This document shows positions 8,797 to 17,413 of a DNA stretch of 64,000 nucleotides, in pieces. Position 1 is the stretch's first letter. Each line of letters begins with the position of its first letter. A program made the translations under genes and the position numbers. Under the pieces are notes generated by a model, which was not told where the DNA came from, did no database searches, and saw only the letters and a program-made list of their open reading frames with translations. Source of the DNA: Gammaproteobacteria bacterium (GTDB lineage: Bacteria > Pseudomonadota > Gammaproteobacteria > HK1); NCBI GenBank assembly GCA_021773645.1, contig JAJFJU010000012.1:62001-126000 (forward strand), written 5' to 3'.

Positions 8797-10125
8797 ATGG
8801 AACAAATGACCCCACGAGAGATCGTCCACGAGTTGGACAAACACATCATTGGCCAGGCCGCTGCCAAGCGTGCAGTGGCTATCGCGCTCAGAAATCGCTG
8901 GCGGCGCGGCCAGGTAGACGAGAGTCTCAGAGCAGAGATCACGCCGAAGAATATCCTGATGATTGGTCCGACCGGCGTCGGCAAGACTGAGATTGCGCGA
9001 CGTTTGGCCAAACTCGCCAATGCGCCATTTATTAAGGTGGAGGCGACTAAATTCACCGAAGTGGGCTATGTTGGCCGCGATGTAGAGTCCATCGTTCGCG
9101 ATCTGGTCGATGTGGCAATCAATATGAATCGCCAGCAGGCCGTGGAGAAGGTGCGCCACCGAGCGGAGGATGCGGCGGAAGAGCGGATCCTCGATATTTT
9201 GTTGCGACCGGCCCGAGACCAGAGTGCAGAAGAGGATGCCAAGGGGGCTGATACCCGGCAGAAATTCCGCAAGATGCTGCGTGAGGGCAAGCTCGACGAG
9301 CGTGAGATTGAAATAGAGGTGAGCGCTCCTAGTGTAGGGGTGGAGATTATGGCGCCTCCGGGCATGGAGGAGATGACCAATCAGTTGCAGGGCATGTTTC
9401 AGAATCTGTCGGGCAGCGGTTCCACTAAAACTCGCAAGCTGCCCGTGGCCGATGCCTTCAAGCTGTTGAGCGAGGAGGAGGCGGGCAAGCTCATCAATGA
9501 TGAGGATTTGAAGCTGCGTGCGGTGGATGACGTGGAGCAAAACGGTATCGTCTTTCTCGACGAGATCGACAAGGTCACCAAGCGCAGCGACCAGGCCGGT
9601 TCCGATGTCTCTAGAGAGGGGGTGCAGCGGGATCTGTTGCCGTTGGTAGAAGGCTCTACCGTCAGTACTCGCTTTGGCATGGTGTGCACGGATCACATCC
9701 TGTTCATCGCCTCCGGTTCCTTTCATCTCGCCAAGCCTTCGGATCTGATCCCGGAGTTACAGGGACGGCTACCGATCCGGGTTAATCTGGATGCCCTGGA
9801 TGCAGGTGATTTCGTGCGTATTCTCACCGAACCTGATGCCTCGCTGACCGAGCAATACACTGCGCTGATCAAAACCGAGGGTCCTGAGATCCGCTACAGC
9901 GACGATGGCATTGAACGTATCGCCGAGGTGGCCTGGCAGGTCAATGAGCGCACCGAGAATATTGGTGCCCGTCGTTTGCACACGGTGATGGAGCGCTTGC
10001 TGGAGACCGTTTCCTTCGATGCCCCGGAGCTCGATAGTAGCGAGATCTTAGTGGATGCTGCCTATGTGGATGAGCATCTGGGTGAGTTGGTTGAGGATGA
10101 AGATCTGAGTAAATATATTCTTTAA
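8797..10125 (+). CDS. hslU: HslU ATPase subunit of the HslUV complex
   Basis: AAA+ unfoldase that feeds proteins into HslV. The 442-residue protein has Walker A GPTGVGKT at 57-64, Walker B with VFLDEIDKV, the inserted I-domain (about 110-240), a sensor-2 region near [17 protein letters not shown], and the C-terminal tail (ending LSKYIL) that docks into HslV. Length and motif order are typical. It is co-directional with hslV and forms a standard hslVU operon. The DUF971 gene begins 19 bp downstream. Confidence 0.97.
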   Translation: MEQMTPREIVHELDKHIIGQAAAKRAVAIALRNRWRRGQVDESLRAEITPKNILMIGPTGVGKTEIARRLAKLANAPFIKVEATKFTEVGYVGRDVESIVRDLVDVAINMNRQQAVEKVRHRAEDAAEERILDILLRPARDQSAEEDAKGADTRQKFRKMLREGKLDEREIEIEVSAPSVGVEIMAPPGMEEMTNQLQGMFQNLSGSGSTKTRKLPVADAFKLLSEEEAGKLINDEDLKLRAVDDVEQNGIVFLDEIDKVTKRSDQAGSDVSREGVQRDLLPLVEGSTVSTRFGMVCTDHILFIASGSFHLAKPSDLIPELQGRLPIRVNLDALDAGDFVRILTEPDASLTEQYTALIKTEGPEIRYSDDGIERIAEVAWQVNERTENIGARRLHTVMERLLETVSFDAPELDSSEILVDAAYVDEHLGELVEDEDLSKYIL

Positions 10126-10144
10126 TTATTGAGATTTACCGCCT

Positions 10145-10507
10145 ATGAACGAAATGCCCCCAACCCCTACTGAAATTCAGTACCACCAGCAAACGAAAAT
10201 GTTGGAGCTGACCTATGCCGATGGCCAGAATTTTGGCCTCAGTGCCGAATATCTGCGTGTCTATTCACCTTCGGCAGAGGTGCGTGGTCACGGCCCGGGT
10301 CAGGAGGTATTGCAACTGGACAAGCAAGCCGTGGCTATTAGCCGTATCGAGCCGGTGGGCAATTACGGTGTGACCCTGCATTTTGATGATGGTCACAACA
10401 GCGGGATCTATTCCTGGGAAACCTTCTACGACCTCGCTACTAACGGGGAACATAACTGGGCGGATTACCTGGAGCGTTTGGTGCAAGCGGGTCATCCGCG
10501 TACATGA
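10145..10507 (+). CDS. DUF971 (gamma-butyrobetaine hydroxylase-like N-terminal domain) protein
   Basis: A 120-residue cytoplasmic protein of the DUF971 family, a small beta-rich domain also found at the N-terminus of gamma-butyrobetaine hydroxylases. Recognisable features are the LRVYSPSAEVRGHG and YGVTLHFDDGHNSGIYSW stretches. Stand-alone versions are often linked to hslU or ubiE in gammaproteobacteria and to Fe-S proteins elsewhere; the function is unproven. Its stop overlaps the ubiE start by 4 bp (ATGA), suggesting translational coupling. Confidence 0.9.
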   Translation: MNEMPPTPTEIQYHQQTKMLELTYADGQNFGLSAEYLRVYSPSAEVRGHGPGQEVLQLDKQAVAISRIEPVGNYGVTLHFDDGHNSGIYSWETFYDLATNGEHNWADYLERLVQAGHPRT

Positions 10508-11250
10508 GCGAAGCACAAACCCATTTTGGTTTTGAGAACGTCTCCCTGGGGGAGAAGACCCAGCGCGTACGCGGTGTTTTTGACTCCGTGCAGGGGCGCT
10601 ACGATCTCATGAATGATCTGATGTCCATGGGTTTGCACCGTTGCTGGAAACGATTTGCCATCGACACTGGCGGTATCCGTCCCGGTCATCGGGTGTTGGA
10701 CGTGGCTACGGGTACCGGTGATCTGGCGGCCTCACTGGCGCAGCGGGTTGGTGTGACGGGCTCGGTGGTGGCCACCGACATTAACCTCGGCATGGTGGGG
10801 CGGGCGCGTTCCCGCTTGCTCGACCGTGGGCTTGCGAGCAACCTCAGTTATTTACAATCGGATGCGGAAAGCCTGCCCTTCCGGTCAAACTATTTTGATC
10901 GCATTACCATGGCTTTTGGTTTACGCAACGTCACCCGCATGGGATGGGCGCTAGCCTCTTTGCAGCGCGTGTTGCGCCCCGGTGGCAAAGTACTGATCCT
11001 GGAATTTTCTACCGTGGCTTTGCCGGTGTTGAAAGAGTTGTATGAACGCTATTCCTTTCAGTGGATTCCCTTTCTTGGCGAGCGCATCACCGGTGATGCC
11101 GATAGCTACCGCTATCTGGCGGAATCCATCCGCATGCATCCGGATCAGGAGAGCCTGAAAGCCCTCATGGAGACGGCCGGTTTCGAGCGTTGCGATTACT
11201 TTAATCTTGCCGGTGGCGTGGTCGCCCTGCACGTAGGCTACAAGTTTTGA
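10504..11250 (+). CDS. ubiE: Ubiquinone/menaquinone biosynthesis C-methyltransferase
   Basis: SAM-dependent methyltransferase for the C-methylation step of ubiquinone (and, if made, menaquinone) synthesis. The 248-residue protein has the SAM-binding motif VLDVATGTGDLA at 64-75, the UbiE signature YDLMNDLMSMGLHRCWKR, and the MAFGLRNV motif. It begins an ubiE-ubiJ-ubiB run in which every junction overlaps by 4 bp, the conserved gammaproteobacterial order. Menaquinone use cannot be judged because no men genes are in the window. Confidence 0.97.
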   Translation: MSEAQTHFGFENVSLGEKTQRVRGVFDSVQGRYDLMNDLMSMGLHRCWKRFAIDTGGIRPGHRVLDVATGTGDLAASLAQRVGVTGSVVATDINLGMVGRARSRLLDRGLASNLSYLQSDAESLPFRSNYFDRITMAFGLRNVTRMGWALASLQRVLRPGGKVLILEFSTVALPVLKELYERYSFQWIPFLGERITGDADSYRYLAESIRMHPDQESLKALMETAGFERCDYFNLAGGVVALHVGYKF

Positions 11251-11852
11251 TCTCCACGGTAGAAAGCCTGATTACCGGGGCTATCAAGCAGCTATTATCC
11301 CTCGATCCGGATAGTGGACGTTTGCTGGAAGGGCTCTCCGGCAAGTTGATTGCAGTGGCAGTTCGGGATACGGAGTTAGCGGTTTATTTGCATCCCAGTG
11401 CCCATGGTGTGGCTTTCTCTTTCACTCATTCAGACCCTGCAGATGTCACCGTGACCGGCACTCCCTTTGAATTGCTGGCGCTGTTGCGTGGTGCGCGTGG
11501 CGTTACCTCCGGGGGAGTCAGCATTGAGGGCGATGCCCACGTGCTGCATCAGCTACAGGACTTCGCCGGACGGCTCGACCTGGATTGGGAGGAGTGTCTG
11601 TCCCGGGTGATGGGGGATATTGCCGCCCATCAGGTCGGCAATGTACTGCGCTCCACCTGGCGCTGGGGTGAACGCGCTCGTGAGACGGTGCTAGCTGATT
11701 TGGGTGAGTATCTGACCGAGGAGGTGCAGATGGTCCTCGGGCCGTATGAGGTCGATGGTTTTGCTGCCGACGTGGATCGCCTGAGAGATGATGTGGCGCG
11801 CCTGGAGCAGCGTATGCACCGGCTCGGTACCAGCATCGGGAGTCTGCGGTGA
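11247..11852 (+). CDS. ubiJ: Ubiquinone biosynthesis accessory factor UbiJ (SCP2 domain)
   Basis: Lipid-binding accessory factor of aerobic ubiquinone synthesis, thought to organise the soluble Ubi complex. The 201-residue protein has an SCP2-like fold (about 15-110) followed by a charged helical C-terminus (RLRDDVARLEQRMHRLG), both typical of UbiJ. The TTG at 11247 overlaps the ubiE stop; the distance to the domain supports it and no better start is near. Its stop overlaps the ubiB GTG. Confidence 0.92.
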   Translation: MISTVESLITGAIKQLLSLDPDSGRLLEGLSGKLIAVAVRDTELAVYLHPSAHGVAFSFTHSDPADVTVTGTPFELLALLRGARGVTSGGVSIEGDAHVLHQLQDFAGRLDLDWEECLSRVMGDIAAHQVGNVLRSTWRWGERARETVLADLGEYLTEEVQMVLGPYEVDGFAADVDRLRDDVARLEQRMHRLGTSIGSLR

Positions 11853-13519
11853 ATCGTCTGCTGCAAAGCTGGCGTTTGTTACACATCAATCTGGTGTTGG
11901 TGCGCCACGGGCTGGACGAGATCATCCTCGATATCCACCTATTTCGGCCACTCCGCTTTCTGCTTTATATGCTGCCGTGGTACTGGGTGCGTGGCCCGTT
12001 ACCAACCCGTGGCGTGCGTATCCGTCGTGCCTTGGAAGAGTTGGGGCCGGTGTTCGTCAAGTTTGGTCAGGCCCTTTCCGTGCGACCGGATCTGGTGCCG
12101 GAAGACATCGCTACGGAACTGGCCGATTTGCAGGATCGGGTGCCGCCCTTTGCCGGCAAAGAGGCTATGGCTTTGGTGGCCACGGCGCTGGGATGCTCGC
12201 TGGATGAGGCATTTCTGGAATTTGATAAGGAGCCTTTTGCCTCGGCCTCCATTGCCCAAGTGCATGGGGCGCGGTTACATGGCGGTGAGGATGTGGTGGT
12301 TAAGGTGGTGCGCCCGGGGATCGAGCGCATCATCCGGCGCGATGTGGGGTTGCTTTATACCATTGCCGATCTGGCTGAGCGCTACTGGCGCGATGCCCAC
12401 CGCTTGCGCCCACGAGAGGTGGTGGCGGAATACGAGAAAATTATTCTCGATGAGCTGGATCTGATGCGCGAAGCCGCTTCGGCCTCCCAGTTACGGCGTA
12501 ATTTCGAGGATGCCAGCGAGCTCAAGGTGCCAAAGATTTATTGGGATTACACCCGTTCCAAAGTCATGGTGATGGAGCGTATCTACGGTATTCCCATCAG
12601 CGATACCAAGGCCCTGAGCAAGCAGGGCTTTGACCTTAAAGTACTGGCGCAACGGGGGGTGGACATCTTTTTCACCCAGGTCTTCACGCATAATTTTTTC
12701 CATGCTGACATGCATCCAGGCAACATTTTCATCAACCCGGATAGCGTGGGTGATCCGCAATATATCGCCGTAGATTTTGGCATCATGGGAAGCCTGATGC
12801 CCGATGATCAGCGTTATCTGGCGGAGAATTTCCTGGCCTTTTTCAATCGCGATTATCAGCGCGTAGCGGAGTTACACGTGCAATCGGAATGGGTGCCGGC
12901 GGGTACTCGCGTGGATGAGTTTGAGGCCGCTATTCGCAGTGTCTGTGAGCCCATCTTTGAGCGTCCGCTGAAGGACATCTCCTTTGGACATCTACTGGTT
13001 CGCTTGTTTCAAACTGCGCGCCGTTTTGATATGGAAGTGCAGCCACAGTTGGTGTTGCTGCAAAAGACCCTGCTGAATATCGAAGGTCTCGGTCGTCAGC
13101 TTTATCCCGATCTGGATCTTTGGCAGAGCGCCAAACCCTTTTTCGAGGACTGGATGAAGCAACAACTCGGGGGCAAGGCCTTGTTACGCGAGCTGCGCAA
13201 AAACGCACCACGCTGGGGAGAATCCCTACCCCGCCTGCCCGGGCAGATTTCCGATGTGTTGGAACAGGCTCGGGATGGGCGTCTGCGAGTGCGCCTAGGT
13301 TCTGATGAACTGAAGGCCTTGCGCCACGAAATGCGCGCGGGTAACCAACGCACCATCATGGCCATCGTCGGTGCCGCGTTGATAGTCAGTGCCGCGGTGA
13401 TCTTCGGCCTGGATGGTTACAGCCCTCTGATGTTGGCTGGGGCTCCATTGGCGAGTTGGGTGCTGGGTGGCCTGGGGATCTTCTGCATTCTCTCTGCCTG
13501 GCCGGATAGTCACGATTAG
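11849..13519 (+). CDS. ubiB: UbiB protein-kinase-like ATPase for ubiquinone synthesis
   Basis: Atypical ADCK/UbiB family kinase-like protein needed for ubiquinone production, anchored in the inner membrane. The 556-residue protein shows the family-specific KFGQ motif within VKFGQALSVRPDLVP, the Ala-rich nucleotide loop ASASIAQVHGA, the catalytic-loop ADMHPGNIFI and the AVDFG metal motif. Two hydrophobic helices occupy the last 60 residues (about 500-550). The GTG start at 11849 overlaps the ubiJ stop (GTGA). Confidence 0.96.
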   Translation: MNRLLQSWRLLHINLVLVRHGLDEIILDIHLFRPLRFLLYMLPWYWVRGPLPTRGVRIRRALEELGPVFVKFGQALSVRPDLVPEDIATELADLQDRVPPFAGKEAMALVATALGCSLDEAFLEFDKEPFASASIAQVHGARLHGGEDVVVKVVRPGIERIIRRDVGLLYTIADLAERYWRDAHRLRPREVVAEYEKIILDELDLMREAASASQLRRNFEDASELKVPKIYWDYTRSKVMVMERIYGIPISDTKALSKQGFDLKVLAQRGVDIFFTQVFTHNFFHADMHPGNIFINPDSVGDPQYIAVDFGIMGSLMPDDQRYLAENFLAFFNRDYQRVAELHVQSEWVPAGTRVDEFEAAIRSVCEPIFERPLKDISFGHLLVRLFQTARRFDMEVQPQLVLLQKTLLNIEGLGRQLYPDLDLWQSAKPFFEDWMKQQLGGKALLRELRKNAPRWGESLPRLPGQISDVLEQARDGRLRVRLGSDELKALRHEMRAGNQRTIMAIVGAALIVSAAVIFGLDGYSPLMLAGAPLASWVLGGLGIFCILSAWPDSHD

Positions 13520-13557
13520 GACGCCCGTTTCCTAGCGCCTGCCAGCGTTATTCCACG

Positions 13558-14409
13558 ATGCCTCTTTCCCCTCATTTACTCTTTCTGGTGTTGGCCGCAG
13601 CAATCTTGCACGCGGGCTGGAATGCATTGGTGAAGATGGGGGCAGATCGTGCCCTCACCTTGTCCATCGTACTGGGATTTACCGCCGTAGCAGGTCTCGT
13701 TGCGGCACCGTGGTTGCCACTGCCCGCGGTGGCGAGCTGGTCCTTTCTTATCCTCTCTGGCTTGTTACACGTGGGCTATTTCTATTTCCTGTTAAAGGCC
13801 TACCGAGTAGGGGATCTTAGCCATGTTTATCCCATTGCCCGTGGCTCGGCTCCGCTACTGGTGGCTTGCTGGGCATGGCTGTTTGCCGACGAGGCCTTGA
13901 GTGGCAACGGGCTGCTGGGTCTGTTGCTGGCCTCCGGTGCGGTTGCCAGCTTGGCCTTGGCGGGTGGGCCGCTCCGTGGTCGCGATATGCGTCCACTGGC
14001 CTATAGTTTGAGCACTGCATTGTTTATTAGTGCGTATTCAGTGGCAGCGGGTATGGGGATCCGTGTCTCCGGTAGCCCGCTGGGCTATATCGCTTGGCTG
14101 CTGATATTCGACGCCATTCCCTTGTTTGTGTATGTCGGGTGTTGGCGGCGCCGACAGTTTGGCGCCTATTTTAAGGCTTACTGGAAGCGGGGTATTGCCG
14201 GTGGTGTCATGTGTGGCCTAGCTTACGGGATGGTGGTTTGGGCCATGAGCCAGGGGGCTTTAGCCCATGTCACCGCCTTGCGGGAAACCAGTGTTTTCTT
14301 CGCCGCTATCATCGGGGCCCGCATGCTGAAAGAGCCCTTTGGTAGCTTCCGCATTGTTGCGGGTGCGGTGGTGGCCGCAGGCATCGTGATCATGAACCTG
14401 CCGATATAG
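13558..14409 (+). CDS. EamA/DMT superfamily transporter
   Basis: Inner-membrane protein of 283 residues with about ten hydrophobic helices in two EamA repeats, the architecture of drug/metabolite exporters. N-terminal AAAILHAGWNALVKMG and HVYPIARGSAPLLVACWAWLF are characteristic of this subgroup. The substrate cannot be told from sequence. The ATG lies 38 bp after ubiB; it may be transcribed with that operon or separately. It is followed by a gap holding a broken gene on the other strand. Confidence 0.87.
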   Translation: MPLSPHLLFLVLAAAILHAGWNALVKMGADRALTLSIVLGFTAVAGLVAAPWLPLPAVASWSFLILSGLLHVGYFYFLLKAYRVGDLSHVYPIARGSAPLLVACWAWLFADEALSGNGLLGLLLASGAVASLALAGGPLRGRDMRPLAYSLSTALFISAYSVAAGMGIRVSGSPLGYIAWLLIFDAIPLFVYVGCWRRRQFGAYFKAYWKRGIAGGVMCGLAYGMVVWAMSQGALAHVTALRETSVFFAAIIGARMLKEPFGSFRIVAGAVVAAGIVIMNLPI

Positions 14410-14507
14410 CGTCGTATTTCAGCGGAATTTTGTGCGGTGTGGTGGAACAAAATGCTCGATTGAAAATGCCCTGTTAGCTGCAGCTTTTTAGTACAACATG
14501 GGACATC

Positions 14508-14840
14508 TCACAGTGACCGCAATGTGTAGATGTAAGCATCAACTTCGCATCCATCCTGGAGTTTCACCTTTGTCAGCACGCGACGATAAGCGCTACCTTC
14601 AAACGCATCAAGATGTGCCCATTGGCCTGCCAGATTTTCTGAAGTGAAAAGAAACCCCTCGATTTCCTCGCCATGTTCACCAAGATCAATGCCTGGATAA
14701 CCTATTTCAGCACCCTAACCTTCTTCTCGCAGGGTCCCGGATACAATGGCGGTTTCCCATGAACCTCCAATAGCATCAAGCACGTGCTCATTTGGACGAT
14801 CCGGGCCTAGAGTCCCGTAAACAAATAGTTTTTCTATCAC
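14508..14840 (-). pseudogene. Gamma-glutamylcyclotransferase-like gene with an in-frame amber codon
   Basis: Reading the minus strand from GTG at 14840 gives a gamma-glutamylcyclotransferase (AIG2/YtfP-like) protein starting with the family signature KLFVYGTLGPDRPN. At 14715-14717 the frame meets TAG, directly after TLREEG. The same frame then continues with GAEIGYPGIDLGEHG and the catalytic-type LDAFEGSAYRR through to TGA at 14508. No frameshift is needed: 110 codons are intact apart from the TAG. Related proteins usually have Trp here (REEGWGA), so a single TGG to TAG change explains it. It is probably a recent pseudogene, but suppression or a sequencing error cannot be excluded. An ATG at 14919-14921 is a less likely start. 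Confidence 0.8.
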
Positions 14841-14935
14841 TGTTGCTCCAAGACTAGCTAACAGGGGTCTGTATCTGGAAGGTACTATGCTTTCAGCGGA
14901 GGCTACCATAGGGTCAAGCAAGCAGGAGGACGCAG

Positions 14936-16063
14936 ATGCGTATCGGTGTACCGAAGGAGATCAAAACCGAGGAATACCGGGTAGGCCTGTCACCTGCCAG
15001 TGCGCGGGAGTTGCTCCATCATGGCCATGAGGTGCTGGTAGAGCACGATGCGGGCATCGGTATCGGTGCCGATGATGCGGAGTACCGTGCCGCTGGGGCC
15101 GAGGTGGTGGAGACGGCGCACGAGGTGTTCGCAGGCGCGGATATGATCGTTAAGGTCAAGGAGCCGCAGGAATCAGAATATGCTCTGCTGCGGTCGGGTC
15201 AGGTGTTGTTTACCTATCTGCATCTTGCCCCCAATCGGATGCTTACCCAGGAGCTGATGGACAGTGGCGCGGTGTGCATTGCCTATGAAACCGTGACCTC
15301 TCCACGCGGCGGCCTGCCGCTGCTAGCCCCTATGTCCGAGGTCGCGGGGCGGATGGCCATTCAGGCCGGTGCCTACTGTCTGGAAGAACCCCACGGTGGC
15401 CTCGGGGTGCTCATCGGCGGCGTACCGGGAGTAGATCCGGCTAAGATAGTGATTCTCGGGGGTGGTGTGGTGGGCACCAGCGCCGCCCACATCGCCGTTG
15501 GCATGGGGGGCGATGTCGTTGTCATCGACCGCTCGCTGGATGTATTACGTGGTTTATGGCGACAGTTTGGCCGTACTATCAACACCGTCTATTCCACCCG
15601 AGATGCAGTGGAAACACATGTGCGTAGCGCTGATTTGGTGGTGGCCGGGGTACTCATTCCAGGAGCTGCCGCACCCAAGTTGGTTACGGCGGAAATGGTT
15701 AAGGGGATGAAGCCGGGTTCAGTCATCGTCGATGTAGCTATCGACCAGGGCGGTTGTTGCGAAACCTCTCATCCTACAACCTTCGCCGACCCCACCTATG
15801 TCGTGGACGGTGTGATTCACTACTGTGTCGCCAACATGCCGGGTGGTGTGCCTCGCACCTCTACTTTCGCCCTGAACAACGCTACCTTGCCGCATGTGTT
15901 GACCCTGGCAGACCTGGGCTATCGCGCGGCACTGGAGGCCGATCCTCATCTGCGCGCCGGCCTCAATGTCTGCGCTGGCAAGATCACCTCCCCGGAGATT
16001 GCTGCTGCTCACGGGTTTGAGTCAGTGGATCCTGTTGAGGCGCTTCGGCAGATGGGTAACTAG
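14936..16063 (+). CDS. ald: Alanine dehydrogenase
   Basis: NAD-dependent oxidative deamination of L-alanine to pyruvate, reversible. The 375-residue length and the N-terminal MRIGVPKEIKTEEYRVG signature are standard. The Rossmann motif GGGVVGTSAAH, the substrate-site region MSEVAGRMA and VANMPGGVPRTST are all present. A strong AGGAGG lies 7 bases before the ATG. A Crp/Fnr regulator gene starts 2 bp after its stop, so the two are almost certainly co-transcribed. Linking pyruvate and ammonia to alanine fits with the acs and nifJ genes elsewhere in the window. Confidence 0.96.
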   Translation: MRIGVPKEIKTEEYRVGLSPASARELLHHGHEVLVEHDAGIGIGADDAEYRAAGAEVVETAHEVFAGADMIVKVKEPQESEYALLRSGQVLFTYLHLAPNRMLTQELMDSGAVCIAYETVTSPRGGLPLLAPMSEVAGRMAIQAGAYCLEEPHGGLGVLIGGVPGVDPAKIVILGGGVVGTSAAHIAVGMGGDVVVIDRSLDVLRGLWRQFGRTINTVYSTRDAVETHVRSADLVVAGVLIPGAAAPKLVTAEMVKGMKPGSVIVDVAIDQGGCCETSHPTTFADPTYVVDGVIHYCVANMPGGVPRTSTFALNNATLPHVLTLADLGYRAALEADPHLRAGLNVCAGKITSPEIAAAHGFESVDPVEALRQMGN

Positions 16064-16065
16064 CG

Positions 16066-16743
16066 GTGAGTGCCACTGCGGCAGGGAATGCGTGGCTGGC
16101 AGAGTTTCCAGCACTTTCACAACTTTCCATCCCGGATCTTGCCCTCTTGCAGGCAGGTGCGCAGTCAATCAGCGCCCCTGCAGGCACCGTTCTTTTTCAA
16201 CCCGGCGATGCCTGCTCTGATTATCTCTTTGTGGTGGCCGGCAGCGTGCGCGTCCACCAAAACAGCGAGAGCGGCCGCGAAATTGTTCTTTACCGTGTAG
16301 GAGCTGGCCAGACCTGCATCCTCACTACTGCCTGCCTGCTGGGTAACACGGACTATGCTGCGGCAGGAATGGTTGAGGAAGAAGTCTCGGCTATTGTGCT
16401 GCGGGGAAAGAGCTTCCGGGCATTGATGGAAAGCTCTGAAGTTTTCCGCAGCTTTATCTTCAGTGTGTGGGCAACTCGGCTATCGGGCTTGATGCAGCGG
16501 GTTGAGGAAGTGGCCTTCGGGCATGTGGATACCCGCCTTGCCCAGTGCCTGTTGGAGCGCATGAACGATGCCGGGGAAGTGACGCTTAGTCACCGCGAAC
16601 TGGCGGTGGAACTAGGCACCGCCCGGGAAGTCGTGAGCCGCCAGCTCAAGGAGTTCGAACGCTCTGGTTGGCTACGCTTACGGCGCCGGCGTATCGATCT
16701 AATCGAGCCGGCACCACTCAGGGAGTTATTGCGGGCGCGCTGA
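16066..16743 (+). CDS. Crp/Fnr family transcriptional regulator
   Basis: A 225-residue DNA-binding regulator: cyclic-nucleotide-binding-like beta barrel (about 20-125), dimer helix, then a C-terminal winged helix (about 160-215). The recognition helix contains REVVSRQLKEF, with the E-x-x-S-R pattern that FNR uses to read TTGAT half-sites. The N-terminal cysteine cluster of true FNR is absent, so it is not an Fe-S oxygen sensor; two cysteines in GQTCILTTACLLG could be redox-active. GTG at 16066 is used, 2 bp after ald. It may control ald or respond to nitrosative or redox signals; the effector is unknown. Confidence 0.9.
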   Translation: MSATAAGNAWLAEFPALSQLSIPDLALLQAGAQSISAPAGTVLFQPGDACSDYLFVVAGSVRVHQNSESGREIVLYRVGAGQTCILTTACLLGNTDYAAAGMVEEEVSAIVLRGKSFRALMESSEVFRSFIFSVWATRLSGLMQRVEEVAFGHVDTRLAQCLLERMNDAGEVTLSHRELAVELGTAREVVSRQLKEFERSGWLRLRRRRIDLIEPAPLRELLRAR

Positions 16744-16803
16744 ATAACGCAGAAAAAGCACTGGAAGAATTGTGGTGCCTTATTATTTTTTCAATTGCCT
16801 GCT

Positions 16804-17178
16804 TTATTTATGCGCCGGAGCAAAGCTCTGTTCCAGATAACTGATGATATTGGATGAATCATAAATCCAGCGTATATCACCACCTTCATCTTCGATTCTA
16901 AGGCAGGGAACCTTCAATTTTCCGCCGCCCTGAACCAGTTCTTCACGGAATTGATCATTGCGCTTGGCATCCCGGGTTTCGATATTGAGCGACTGTCGCT
17001 TCATGGCACGGCGAACTTTCACGCAAAAGGGACAGGCGAGATATTGATAGAGCGTTAGCTGGGCCGTCTGGGTATCGATGGATGCCTGCTGCTCCGCTGG
17101 GCGTTTGATGCCTGTGGGAGAAAAAACGGCATCCAGAAACAGAATGATTTTTCCAAGAATCCAGCGAATTACGAACAT
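16804..17178 (-). CDS. Glutaredoxin / GST N-terminal-like membrane-anchored protein
   Basis: About 124 residues. A hydrophobic N-terminal helix (FVIRWILGKIILFLDAVF) is followed by a thioredoxin-fold domain with ACPFCVKVRRAMKR as the glutaredoxin active site, the cis-Pro region KVPCLRIED and YDSSNIISYLEQSF, a GST/glutaredoxin-like glutathione site. ATG at 17178 is preferred over the ATG 30 bp upstream because GGAG lies 7 bases before it. It is likely a glutathione-dependent disulfide reductase tethered to the inner membrane and facing the cytoplasm. It stands alone, with over 200 bp to msrAB. Confidence 0.82.
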   Translation of the reverse strand: MFVIRWILGKIILFLDAVFSPTGIKRPAEQQASIDTQTAQLTLYQYLACPFCVKVRRAMKRQSLNIETRDAKRNDQFREELVQGGGKLKVPCLRIEDEGGDIRWIYDSSNIISYLEQSFAPAHK

Positions 17179-17413
17179 AACAGAGCTCCAAAAACGAAAG
17201 CGCGGCAATATAGCATGATGACGCTATCCATGTGATTTAACCTCAGTAATCAAAGGGTTATTGTCGGGGGGAGGGAAGGGTGCGCTACCCTTTTAGGTCC
17301 CATGAGGCTTTGGGTACATATCACATTCATAGACCGGTCCAGATTGACTTGGTTCGATCGGGAGCCTTATGCATGTAGGTTGTTATTCACTCTGTTCTGC
17401 CATCAGAGCCTTC

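Noticed and set aside
8752-9726. 324-codon open frame on the minus strand
   Set aside because: It lies wholly opposite hslU, whose protein is fully conserved; the frame is a by-product of the codon use of that gene.
17276-17294. AAGGGT-GCGCT-ACCCTT hairpin with TTTT on the plus strand
   Set aside because: It looks like a terminator, but no plus-strand gene ends near it; the nearest genes on both sides are on the minus strand.
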